The translations under genes and the position numbers were made by a program. The notes beneath the pieces are model-generated. The model saw nothing but the letters and a program-made list of their open reading frames with translations. It was not told the DNA's origin and did no database searches. Shown here piece after piece: positions 11,990-23,760 of a stretch of 64,000 bases of DNA; position 1 is the stretch's first letter, and every line of letters begins with the position of its first letter. The stretch is from Hemicordylus capensis (taxonomy: Eukaryota > Chordata > Lepidosauria > Squamata > Cordylidae): NCBI RefSeq assembly GCF_027244095.1, contig NC_069662.1, positions 17,510,501-17,574,500 on the forward strand. Direction: 5' to 3'.

Positions 11990-12545
11990 AAACAGTATAT
12001 GTATGGAATAGTTTCCCCTGTTTTTGTCATATGCTTTTGCACCCCATCAGAGTTTTCCAATATAACATCGGTGCCATCATAACACTACACAATGAGCTCA
12101 GAAGAACTGAAACCATAGCAAGAGTTTTGAGCAGAATATCACTTATTGGGTAACCAGTGAGTCTGCTAAGCTTGTGCAAGGCCTGAAGGCGTTCAACAGA
12201 TTTATCTTCCTTGACAAACCTGACTACAACTGAATGGTTTTCTACACCAGCAGGACCAAACTCTTCATCTGCTTTCCTGTCACAGAAATCCACTTCGCTG
12301 CTTTTATACATGGAATATGTTTGTTCAGTGACCTGCTACCCCCTGATAGAGATTACCTCATGTATGATCGATGTACACATTGTATTGGCAGTGATACTTT
12401 CAACTATAGCTTTTAACTGGAGATCATGTTCAATTGTGTAAAAGAAAAGAGCTATTAACAGCCCTTCCCCAATGCTATCATTTTCTGTCAGATGAGTGAG
12501 GGCGCTATGAGCAGCACTGCCATGTAGAAGCAGTTTATTTTATAT
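11990..12545 (-). pseudogene. Decayed hAT-like (DUF4371/ZMYM1-type) transposase coding fossil
   Basis: About 165 minus-strand codons from 12,541 to 12,027 share one frame with a single stop near 12,334. They look like real protein: TENDSIGEGLLIALFFYTIE, then VVVRFVKEDKSVERLQALHK and ISDILLKTLA. Near 12,080 another frame continues as CYDGTDVILENSDGVQKH, which resembles the '(R)GQ.YDGA..MSG...GVQ' motif of DUF4371/hAT-related proteins, so there is at least one frameshift. The family call is by memory of the motif and is moderate. No flanking inverted repeats were found. Confidence 0.5.
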
Positions 12546-12570
12546 ACCACTAGAAACTTTGATAAAGTGA

Positions 12571-12828
12571 AAGGTAAAGTGTGCTGTTGAGTTGGTGTCG
12601 ACTCCTGAAGACCACAGAGCTCTGTGCTTGTCTTTAGTAGAATACAGGAGAGGTTTGCCATTGCCATCTCCCACGCAGTATGAGATTATGCCTTTCAACA
12701 TCTTCCTATATCGCTGCTGCATGATATAGGTGTTTCCCATAGTCTGGGAAACATACCAGTGAGGATTTGAACCAGTGGCCTCTGGCTTGTTAGTCAAGTC
12801 ATTTCCCTGCTGTGCCATTAGGTGGCTC
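12571..12828 (-). repeat. Sauria-type SINE (tRNA head, Bov-B-like tail)
   Basis: Read on the minus strand it has a tRNA-like B box ('ggttcaaatcctcactgg'), a 'cagactatgggaaacacctat' body and the tail 'ggagtcgacaccaactcaac', matching the 3' end of Bov-B LINEs. Other copies lie at 14.75, 31.0, 44.6 and 52.0 kb. Confidence 0.85.
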
Positions 12829-12840
12829 GTACGAACTTTG

Positions 12841-13122
12841 CCTATGCATTGCATATCCAGAATTCACAGTATGGCAACGAGTGCATGGGGAAACAAGCAG
12901 AAGTCTGTAATGAGGATCTAAATTCACTTTTTTTCTTAAAAGAAAAACACAGGCATTATATCACCAAAATAGATGAACTTTGATAGCATTCCACTATTTG
13001 GTGATATACCTGTTTTTTAAAAAAAACAAAACAAGTGAATTTAGATCCCCATTACTGACCTCTGCTTGTTTCCCTCATTCATTCATTGCCATATTGTGGA
13101 TTTTGGATGTGCAATGCATAGG
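12841..13122. repeat. Long imperfect palindrome (foldback)
   Basis: The left arm starts 'cctatgcattgcatatcca'. The right arm ends in its complement 'tggatgtgcaatgcatagg'. The arms are about 130 bp and diverged, around a short loop near 12,975-12,995. Both carry 'ggatctaaattcact' or its complement. I see no coding sequence and no clear target duplication. It could be a foldback MITE. Confidence 0.75.
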
Positions 13123-13166
13123 AAATCAGTTTTTACTCTCTAGAGCAGTCTTCCACTTATTAAAAC

Positions 13167-13494
13167 CATAGGAACATAGGAAGCTGCCATATACTGAGTC
13201 AGACCACTGGTCTATGGAGCTCAGTATTGTCTTCACAGACTAGCTTAGCAGCTTCTCCAAGGTTGCAGGCAGGAATCTCTCAGCCCTATATTATCTATAT
13301 CTATCTTGCCCTATCTTGGAGAAGCCAGGCAGGGAACTTGGAATCTTCAGCAATTCCCAGAGGGGCTCCATCCCCTGAGGGGAATATCTTCCAGTGCTCA
13401 CACATCAAGTCTCCCTTTCATATGCAAGCAGGGCAGACCCTGCTTAGCTAAGGGGACAAGTCATGCTGGCTACCACCAGACCAGCTCTCCTCTC
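13167..13494 (-). repeat. 5S-rRNA-headed SINE
   Basis: Nearly full length. The head, on the minus strand, contains the 5S internal promoter A-box-like text 'agctaagcagggtc' and 'tgaaagggagac'. The tail is 'gactcagtatatggcagctt' plus 'cctatgttcctatgg'. An internal stretch near 13,290-13,310 has a short duplication. Confidence 0.8.
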
Positions 13495-13959
13495 AATGGC
13501 AGAGATGGGTGGTTCCCTGTCTTGCCTTCTATATATTTGCAAGAGTAGCAGAAAACTCTGTTACTGGAACCTGAGTATGTCAGCCAGGAGCATCCATCAG
13601 TACATCAACTACTCTTAAAAGCACTGCTCCCTGGGCTCCAGTTTTGATTTTTGGATAGCCGAGATGTGGTTAAGAGGGATGCATGCTACCTAGATCCGCT
13701 GGGTATTTTGGAATAATCTCCCATGAATCTGGTGACCCTTGGAATGACCATCCCGTCCCAGAACTAGCTTTCGACTGTGCAAAAGAGCAGGAATGTTCTT
13801 GTGGAAGACGTAACGTTATTCAAACCACCTTGCTATTTCCCCCTCCGTTCACACTCGAATCATTGCGCCACCGCGCCAACCAGCCCAACGATACCCACGA
13901 AAATAGCCACCAGTGCCATCACGCAAAGCCGCTTTATCCTTCCGTGGCCCCACCCCTTT
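13495..13959. other. Intergenic, nothing recognised
   Basis: No conserved coding, repeat or RNA signal was recognised. CpG density rises after 13,800 as the KCTD13 promoter is approached. Confidence 0.4.
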
Positions 13960-14188
13960 CCCCCAAGTCCCGCCCCCTCCCCTTGTCATTGGCTGAAGCC
14001 TGCGTAGGCCGACGCTGACTGACAGCTTAACCGAGAAAAATGCCTGGAGAGCAGCCTGTCATTTGTTCACCCCTCGGCCAATGACACGGCGGGAGGGCGG
14101 GCTTGCTTCTGTCGTCTTCTACTTTCTCCCCTCGCTCTCCTCCTCCGTCAGGCGCGGTTGGGACGACGGCGATCGCGGCGCCCGGTTA
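13960..14188 (+). promoter_or_regulatory. KCTD13: KCTD13 CpG promoter and non-coding exon 1
   Basis: The segment is CpG-rich with an ATTGG at 13,988-13,992 and a CCAAT at 14,078-14,082, the cores of two inverted CCAAT boxes (GTCATTGGC and GCCAATGAC). A pyrimidine-rich initiator zone lies near 14,115-14,150. The exon probably ends at 14,184-14,188, where either 'CCCG|gttagt' or 'GTTA|gtaagt' can serve as donor. It is probably spliced to the acceptor at 15,345. The exact TSS is not visible. Confidence 0.65.
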
Positions 14189-14304
14189 GTAAGTCCCCGC
14201 TGCTGCTCTGATGGGGCCGGCGAGTCATTCAAGAGAGCCGGGTCCTTGTGTCGATCCCAACGTAGATACGGGCCACGGGTTGGGGAGGACCACCACATCG
14301 CAGG

Positions 14305-14432
14305 GCAGGACTCGGCAACCTTTGGCGCTCTGGCTGCTGCTGCTGAACTACAACTCCCATCATCCCCACCCACACTAAATCGTGGCTGGGGCCGATGGGA
14401 GTTGGAGTCCAACAGCAGCTGGCGTGCCGTTT
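14305..14432. mobile_element. hAT-type MITE
   Basis: It has the core 'actacaactcccatcatccc' and the complementary right half 'gatgggagttggagtccaac'. It is inserted within 120 bases of the KCTD13 exon 1 donor, at the 3' edge of the CpG island. Confidence 0.7.
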
Positions 14433-14747
14433 AGGGAGTCAGAGGGGGAGCAGGGAGCAGGTGGCGCCTTGTGATGCCTTGTGATGAGGCTGTCGGGGTT
14501 CACAGGGGAGGGGTGTCAAAGGGTGGCCCGTGATGAAGCAGCCCTGAAGGGTGATTCCGGGCTGGGAAGGGAACAGAGGGCAGGAGGTGAAAGGTGGGCA
14601 GGAAAGGAGGTGGGGAAACATCCTTGGCAACTCCGTCTGTGGACACAAGGGAAGGGATGTGGGGTGGAGCAGCAGGAAATGATAGCCTGTGGCAAGTTTG
14701 CTGGGCAAAGGGACATCAGTGTGCCCACGCCCACTGTACTGTCTTAG

Positions 14748-14894
14748 TAAAGGTAACGTTGTGTCCTTGAGTTGGTGTTGACTCCTGGCGCACACAGAGC
14801 TCTGTGGTTTTTCTTTGGTAGGATACAGGAGGGGTTTACCATTGCCTCCTCCCGTGCAGTGTGAGATGATGCCTTTCAGCACCCTCCTATATTG
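14748..14894 (-). repeat. Truncated Sauria-type SINE (tail half)
   Basis: Only the Bov-B-like tail and part of the body remain ('gagttggtgttgactcctgg', 'gtgtgagatgatgcctttc'). It lies in KCTD13 intron 1. Confidence 0.75.
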
Positions 14895-15073
14895 TACTTC
14901 CTACTAATGGTGTCAGTGAATGTGCTAGGTGCTGTACAGAACACGAGAGCAAGTTTCTCTGGCCAGGGGGTTTGCAGTAGGCAAAGACTAGGATGCGACA
15001 AGATGACACTGAAGTAATGAAGGGGTTTGGGCAGGGACTATGAAGTTGCCCTGAAGTGTTCAAAGGATTGCTT

Positions 15074-15220
15074 AATGCAGGGCTTCTCCAATGTAGCCCT
15101 CCAGAAATGGTTGGACTACAACTCCCATCATCCCAATGGCCTTTGGCCATTGTGGTTAGGGATGATGAGAGTTGTAGTCGAGCAACATCTGGAGGGCTGC
15201 GTTGGAGAAGCCCTGGCTTA
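15074..15220. mobile_element. hAT-type MITE
   Basis: It has good inverted ends (cagggcttctccaatgtag against gttggagaagccctg) and the usual 'actcccatcatccc' core. It lies 130 bases upstream of the KCTD13 start exon. Confidence 0.75.
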
Positions 15221-15351
15221 GTGCTTTTTTATGAGTGGGAGAATTAGAACTATTAAAGCTGCTGCCTTTGAGACAAAGACATCTGTTTCATCCTTGAAGA
15301 AAACCCAGTGTGGAAGGTCTCCCTCTTCAACTTTTCTTTCTGCAGGTGGCA

Positions 15352-18300
15352 ATGTCAGCTGAGGCCACGGCAGACCCGGCCCTACCTGCTGACAACTGTG
15401 CCCCGCTTGTCCCAATCCAGCAGCGCCGGGATGGTGGCGGAGGGGTCACTGGTGTGACCTTTGACCTCAAACCCCTGAACCCCAGCAGCAAGTATGTGAA
15501 GCTGAACGTGGGAGGCTCTCTGCATTACACCACAGTGCAGACCCTCACCAAACAGGACACCATGCTCAAGGCTATGTTCAGTGGCAGGATGGAGGTGCTG
15601 ACGGATAGCGAAGGTACCTGTTTGTGTGTCTTGGAGGGTGGCCCAGAGCCAGAGATGTGGGTTTTCTGTTTTGTGAATAGCGTCTCTCTGCTGTATGGTA
15701 TATAGTGAATGCAGAAGTTCTCAGGTTCAGTCCCTGGCAGCATCTCCAGGTAGGGCTGGGAAAGACTCCTGCCTGATACCTTGGAGAAGCTGCTGCCAGT
15801 CAGTGTAGACAATACTAAGCTAGGCAGACCAATGGGACTAAGCTAGGCAGATCAATGGGACTCAGTATAAGGCAGCGTCCTATGCATCCCTGAAAATGTC
15901 AGCATTCACACAAGATGACAAGATTTCTAGTCCTTGTGATCGCTGAGGAAAGTTTTGACAGGTTGAAGGCAGTGTCTCAGAGACCAGAAAGAAGATAGAT
16001 ACATTGGCAAGGTATCAGCTTCGGCTGATTCAACAGCCGCGCCCATTCCTTGAAGCGAATGACCTCAAAGCGGTGGTGCATCAGCTGGTAACCTCCAGGC
16101 TTGACTATTGCAATGCGCTCTACCTGGGGCTGCCTTTGTATGTAGTTCGGAAACTTCAGTTAGTTCAAAATGGGGCAGCCAGATTGGTGTCTGGGGTAAT
16201 CCGGAGAGACCATATTATGCCTGTCTTGAAACAGTTACATTGGCTGCCGATATGTTTCCGGGCAAAATACAAACTGCTGGTTATTACCTTTAAGGCCCTG
16301 AATGACTTGATGTCCGAGTTATCTTAGAGAGTACCTTCTTCTGCATGATCCCTACCACATGTTAAGGTCATCTGAGGAGGTCCGTCTCCAGTTACCACTG
16401 GTTTGTCTGGTGGCAACTCAGAGGCGGGCCTTCTCTGTAGCTGCTCCTGGGCTGTGGAATGCACTCCCTGCAGAAATCCGTAATTTGAATTCATTACTGT
16501 CTTTTAGCAGAGCCCTTAAAACCTATCTGTTTGGCCTGGCCAGTGTTGCTGTAAAGTGTTTTAAATTGTTTTAAATGTTTGCCCTGGTTTTCCAGGGTTT
16601 TTAGCTGCTTGAATGTTTAATTGATATTATTAGTTTTGACTTTAATTGTTAATTGGTTTTAATTGAATTCTGTTTTAAACCGCACTGAGCCATTTTGGAA
16701 GGGCGGTATATAAATCAAACAAACAAACAAATAAAGGGGGTACTAGTTGCTGTAGGAGGGAATTCTTTGTTACTCTATCCCTCCCAATTTTGTTTGTTTA
16801 TATTCTACTCCATCTCCAGGGCTCTCAGGTTTGTGTAAATATTAACAGGGTTGTTTCCAATAGAAAACTGTAATTAAGAGCTTTGAGTAGTGTCCGAGAT
16901 GCCATCTTGTTGAGAAGTGAGATCTCTGAAGATATGCATTGTTACTTCTCAGGGCCTCAGCTATGGGACCCCCTCCCAAGAGAAACCTCTGCCCGAAGCT
17001 GTGCACTGCAGGCATTTTAGGAAAAGAATAAATGTGTTCTTGTTACAGCTGGCTTTATGGTTTTGGGATTTGATCCTTGCTGAAATATTTGATTGACAGT
17101 ATTGTTTTATGGACTTATTTGCTATTTTTCTGTAAGCTGTTTTAGGGAAGCCTACTATGAAGAGAATGCAGGGCTTAAATAGGGCAGAGGGAGAGACCAT
17201 GAAATATTATTTTTCTCCTGAAATACTCTGAAAGTATTTGCTGTACAGCAGAGTATACAAAATACTATTTCAGCAGAGACCTAAAGAGTGACTGAAGTTT
17301 TCTGGAAGAGAGTAGATTCTCTGTTGATGAAGTTCTTGCTTGTGAAACAGAGTATCTTCAGAACCCATCCTCTTCCCCTTGTCTGTTACTAGCCAGTACC
17401 CCTTTGACTCATATTATTAATGTAGTTCATTGTATTGCATGTCCGGTCCTTTGTGGTGTTATCTATAGATTGAAGTCAATGCATGTGGTGGTTTTCAAAG
17501 CAATACAAATAATAATAATGCACTTGTGCAGAACACTCAGCTTCAAAGCACTTTGCATATATCACCCTGATATAATCCTTACAACAACCCTGTATAGTAA
17601 GAATTATTGTCCCCATATTACAGCTGGAGAACTGAGGCTGAGAGGAACATAGGAAAAGAGGAAGCTGTTTATACTGAGTCAGACCACTGGTCCATCTAGT
17701 TTAGTATTGTCTACACTGACGGGCAGCAGCAGCTCTCCAAGATTTCAGACAGGAGTTTCCCCCCAGCCCTTCCTGGAGACACCAGGATTGAACCTGAAAC
17801 CTTCCATATGATGCTCTGCCATTGAGCTATGGCCCCATTCCCTAAGGTAGGAGTTCTCAAACCTGGGTCCCCAGGTGTTGTTGGACTACAACGACATTGG
17901 CCTTCAGCCATTGTGGCTGGGGAAGATGGGAGTTGTAGTCCAACAATATCTGGGGAATATCTTACAGCAGACAGTGCTCACATGTAGTCACCCATCCAAA
18001 TGCAAACCCTGCTTAGCAAAGGGGCAATTCATGCTTGCTACTGCAAGGCCAGCTTAATCCCACTTAATAATTGCCTAAGAGCACCTATTGAATTTAAGAC
18101 AGATTTGACCCCAGGGAAGTCCTGTTTCTTTGCTCTTCTAGCCATTGTGCTACACCAGCTCTCTAAAAACAACAATGATAATAATTAAAATGACGTTAAG
18201 TCCCTGCCCCAAGGAACTTGCAACTTAATTTTGACAGAAAAAATAGAAGTACAGATGGCCCTTGATATTTGCGGGGGTTCCATTCCTGCCAATTCATGTG

Positions 18301-19016
18301 AATACGGAAATGGCGAATAATGAGGAATAACAGAGAATAATAATAATCCTCTCTTGTTAATAGGGTTAATCTCTATTGATCTGCTGTTTTTTTTTCCCCT
18401 GCTGTTCATTGGTTGTGAGTTTTATTACTCATTTTGTGAGTCTCTCTGGAAGTGCTGAAGGGTAAAATAGAAGACTATTCAATAAAATAAAAATAGGAAA
18501 TTGATTACATAATGAAACATCCTTTGAACTGAGTGGCAATCCACTATCCAATGAAGAGAGAGAGAGAGAGATCCTCCCTTTCCTTAGTTCAACTGCATTT
18601 GAAATCTGCTTGCATCTTAAGTTCTAGAAATAAAATGCAAATATAATTAATATTTATATACCGCCTTTCAACAAAAGTTTCCAATGTAGTTTACGTAGAT
18701 ATAAATTTTAAAAATGACTCCCTGTCCTCAAAGGGCTCACACATAAGACAGACACCAGCAACAGCCACTTGAGGGATGCTATGGTGGGGACGGCTAGGGC
18801 CAGTTGCTCTCCCGCTGCTAAATAAAGAGAATCACCACTTTTTAAAGGTGCTCAGTTAGCAAGGGACGTGAATGAAATGTTAATGAATCTTGAAAAATGT
18901 ATATGCCACCTTTCAATATATATTTTTCTAGAGCAGCATACAAGTTCAGACCGTGAAATGTAGTACAAAATATTTCAAACATTTTCTTCCTGTATTCCAG
19001 TTTTGATCCCTTGCTT

Positions 19017-19050
<34 letters not shown>

Positions 19051-22000
19051 GTCACTCATAATAACATGAGCGAAAAGCCATGGCAATGCAAAATTGATGT
19101 CTTTTTGATGTCTTGTGGTAGCAGCACATTTTATATTTTCCTAATTTACATAAGATCCTGTTCTTGCAGCTTCCTGTTAAAATTAGCTATATAGATAGTA
19201 ACATTTAGATCCTTTCCCTCTAAAAGCATCTAAACGTTATGATGTGTCTCCAGTACTGAGCAATTTTTAATTTAAGTGCACTAGGTCCTGCTCTTCTGGC
19301 TACGACTTCCACCACCTTTTGTGCAAGGACTAAACACCAGTTTTGTCTCTCCAGGTTGGATCTTGATTGACCGAAGTGGCCGCCATTTTGGAACCATCCT
19401 AAACTACTTGAGAGATGGCTCTGTGTCCCTTCCCGAGTCCCAGCGGGAGCTGGAGGAAGTGCTCTCTGAGGCCCGCTACTACTTGATCCAAGGCTTAGCT
19501 GAGGACTGTCAGCTTGCACTACAGGCGAGCAGAGTCCCTGTTCTAAAACTTGGGGATAGCCAGATCACCTCTTAGCTCAGTGCCTGCTGTCAGAAGGAAC
19601 TGAAGTGTGGGAGGTTTGGAAGTGTCTCATAGGTTACTGTATGTAACACTCTCTCCCTCTCTCTCTCTGTATCCTGTTCAGCAAAAGAGTGAAGCCTATG
19701 ACCCTCTTTGCCACATCCCCATGGTGACCTCTCCCAAGGAGGAGCAGCAGATCATCTCAAGCTGTTCCAAGGTAAAGAGGATGTGAAGTCTCATGATGCT
19801 CAGCCCCAGGAAGGCCATGTGAGCCATTCCATTGTCGGCACAGTCCAAGGTGGCCTGGCTGGGTTCCTTTTTGCACATTTAGCACCAATGAGGCTGTACT
19901 TGTGTGCTCCTTATGCTTCCATCCTCGCCACTAATACGAGCATAGCTTGGGAAGCTATAGTGTGCCCCAAGAGGTGGGCTGGAGTCCCAGTTTCCTGATC
20001 CATTTGAGGCTGACACATTCTGACTCAAATGTCAGCGGGAGATAAAACCTTAAACCTGCACCCAATTACTTGACTGCGAACCATAGCACACAGACCTTCA
20101 AACTCCTTCTCTTCAACAGCACACATTCCTTAAACACTTTTGTGAAGGTTTACCTCAGCCCACCCAACTGGTCACTTCTCTCAGAACAGCTGGACTGGTT
20201 TGGCATATTGTTTTACCAAGGACCGCTTTCCGAGAACCAGTTGCCTCAAAATGGCTTTTTCCAAGCTGTCATGAGTCGCCAAAAGGGCTGCTTTGCGGCT
20301 GTGTAGAGGCAAACTATATGGCAGCAGCTGACGCAACTGCTGCACGTGAGCAGCTTGGATGTAATGTCAAGGCCTGCCTCATGTGCTGGTCACATCAGGA
20401 AACATGGGCTTGAATGGTTCCCCTCAGCAATTAGATTTTATTTTTTAAAACTCTATAAAATGTCATGAACCCCACCACCTATTGAGATCATCAGGGGAGG
20501 TCCCTTTGGTAGCAGCTTGGAACTAGCCCTTCTCCATTGCCCCCTCAGGACTTTACTCTCAGAAGAAGAGCTTCCTTATCTCTGACTGCCTTTAAAAAAC
20601 AGGCTTTTAGCTAAATATTTATTTATTTATAATTTTTCAATAATTTATTTCATATATTTAGAAAAATCACAAGATAAGAGGGATCTCATACTATACATCT
20701 TCAGAAGAAAACGGTGGGGGGTGGGGGACTTTGAATCACGGAGAACAGTGTGTGAGGGTGAATCTGATCATCAACATTATTATTCCAGTAGTTAATAAAC
20801 ATAATCAATTTTTTAAAACAAATTTGTCTACTGTATCATTATCTTTGGCATTTTTATAAGATAATGTTTAAACTGTGTTCATTTTTTTAATTGTATTTTT
20901 TGTTTTTGCTGTATTTTAAAATGATTTTATATACACTATGGGTGTGCAGTTCGATTTGATCTTGAATCAGAGGCAATTTGCAGATTTGACCTCAAGTTGA
21001 ATCGCCCTCAAAATAGAGGGCCTGATTTGAGGTCAAAGTGAATCACCCCTGATTTGACCCAAATTGATTTGGGTGATTCGACCACCATTTTGAGACCAGT
21101 TTTGCTGGGGAAATGGGCCTCAAAATGGAGTAGTTTTTCCGGGAAGAGCTGGTCCACCAATTGGGGTTGGTGGTTAGCCCTCTGCTCCAAACTTAGCACA
21201 AGGCAGGCAGATGCTCTGTGTCCAGAGCGGAGGGCTGGTCTACCCATCAATCCCAATTGGTAAACCTGCTCTTCTGTTTTTCTGGGGAGAGCTGGTCTAC
21301 CAATTAGGGTCTTTGGGTAGACCAGCCCTCGGCTCCAAATCTAGCGCAGCTGCCCACCTCAGAGGACTGGTCTACCTGCCAACTCTAATTGGTATACCAA
21401 CTCTCTCTGGGAAAAACCACCATTTTGAGGCCCATTTTTCCAGCAAAACTGGCCTCAAAATGGCACTCGGATCACTCAGATTGATTGGGTGATTCGTTGA
21501 GAACAGCTGGCCAAGCTGGCTGTTCTCAACTAATCAATTTGATGGTTCTGCTATTTGATTTGACCTTGAATCGCAGAATTCATGCACACTCCTAATGTAC
21601 ACTGCCTAGAGATGTATATATGAGGTGGTTTACAAGAGGAAAAAAAGATGATGCAGCTCAGCCAGTGGCAGAGGCAAAGTGTTCCAGGTGACAGCCAGTC
21701 TGTCCTGAGCAAGTTAAAAAGATAAAAGAAGTAGAAGGGAAGAACCTTCTCCCATTGGCTTGTGGAACATTTCCGCTCTGTGTATATTTATCTGTGTCTT
21801 TCTTTTTTTAGCCTGTAGTGAAATTGCTGCATAATAGAAGTAACAACAAGTATTCATATACAAGGTAAGGAGGAGCATTTCCCCACTTCTGGAAATGGGT
21901 GTAGCTTTGCATTTGTTCCTCCATCCTGCACCCTTCTCCCACTTCTTGCTTAGTGGAGGTGTATCATGGAGATCCCACACTTTTCCCTTCTCTTTCCCCC

Positions 22001-23724
22001 TCTCCACACCCAGTAACTCAGATGACAACTTGCTGAAGAATATTGAACTATTTGACAAACTGGCCCTACGGTTCAATGGGCGCGTGCTCTTCATCAAAGA
22101 TGTCCTTGGGGACGAGATCTGCTGCTGGTCGTTTTATGGGCAGGGCCGCAAAATTGCAGAAGTCTGCTGCACCTCCATTGTATATGCCACTGAGAAGAAA
22201 CAGACCAAGGTAACTCATCCGCATCTCTCTGGACTGCAAGCATGGTGTGCTCTTTTTTGCTACATCTGAAGGAAATGGTTTTGCCTTTCGGGTTGGTAAT
22301 TGGCAGATCATAGGAACATAGAAAACTTCCTTCCACTGAGTCGGACCATTGGTCCATCTAGCTCACTATTGTCTACCCTGACTGGCAGCAGCTTCTCTAA
22401 ATTTTCAGGCAGGGTTCTTTCCCAGCCCTACCTGAAGATGCCAGGGAGTGAACCTAGGGCCTTCTTTGTGCGAAGCAGATCATTTACCTTTGAGCTATCC
22501 CATCCCAAAAATTAATTTGGCCCATACGGGGATCAAATCCACAACTTTGACATTATTAGCACCACGCTCTAGCTAACTGGCCAGTTAAACATCCCCCTCT
22601 TCAAAGTCATTTGGTAGAACCACAGACTTTGCAAAAGGAAATATCCACATCTGGTGTTCCTAGTCACAATTTCAATATCGATTTTAATTAGCGTACAATT
22701 TATTTATCCCAAGAGATGCTCCTTGCCCCTATTTGGTATTTTGCAAGGCTGCTTCCTACCCCTAACAATTGGTACAGGCCAGTTTTTAATTTGGCTCTCT
22801 GAGGTATGTGAATCTGGTTGATAGTGGCTTTTGCGCTTTCCAACACAGTTGAAAAATGTGCAGACGTGGAGTGTGGTGCTGTCAGTATGCTGATGGCATT
22901 CAGCTCTATTTCACCTTCTAAGTGGAACAGTGGAAGTGCTTTATGAGTGCCCAAAGTGAGTAATAGATTGAGGGCTAAGAAATTGAAGCTTGCAACTGCC
23001 CGTGCAAGGTTGATCTTCTGTTGGTGGGTAGTCCATCTGACTGAGGGGATTGAGTGCTGCCAGTTCTGGATGGGATTGTACTCCCCATTAAAGATCAGAC
23101 TGTTGCATCTGACCCTTCCTCTGGATGTCTCAGTGGCACAAAGAGCTTTTTACCAGCTTGGGCTGTTGTACTATCTGCAACCCCTCCTGTGTAGAGGTAG
23201 GCTGGCCACAGTTACCCATGCCTTAGTAACGTGCTGGCTTGACCATTGGAATGTGCTATCTTTGAGACTGCCCTTGAAGACCTCTGGGAAGCCTTTGGTT
23301 CGGAATGCAGCAGCTACGTTTCTGAATGGCAAAGCTGCCTCATAGGAAGCTGTCTTATACAGAGTCAGACCATTGGACCATCTCACTCAGTATCATCTAC
23401 ACTGACTGGCAGCAGCTCTCTAAGATTTCAGGCAGGAGCCTTTCCCAGCCCTACCTGGAGATGACCAGGATTGAACCTGGACCTTCTGCAGGCAAAGCAG
23501 ATGCTCTACCTCTGAGCTAGGGCTCCATGTGTATCACATTTTGCCAGTGTTAAAACAGTTCTGCTGGCTATCCATGAGTTTCTGAGTGCATTTCAAGATG
23601 CTGATGTTAATCTGTAAAGGCTTGTATGACCAAAGCCCCTCAAGGACCACTTAGTCCCATTTGAGGTTGGCTGGTGAGGCTCTTCTCTGCGTTTTCCTGC
23701 CTGCTGGATGTAGGTAGGTGGGAA

Positions 23725-23760
<36 letters not shown>

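Noticed and set aside
14063-14882. Frames of 123 (+) and 147 (-) codons near KCTD13 exon 1
   Set aside because: They run through the CpG island, a hAT MITE and a SINE tail, with no protein-like motifs.
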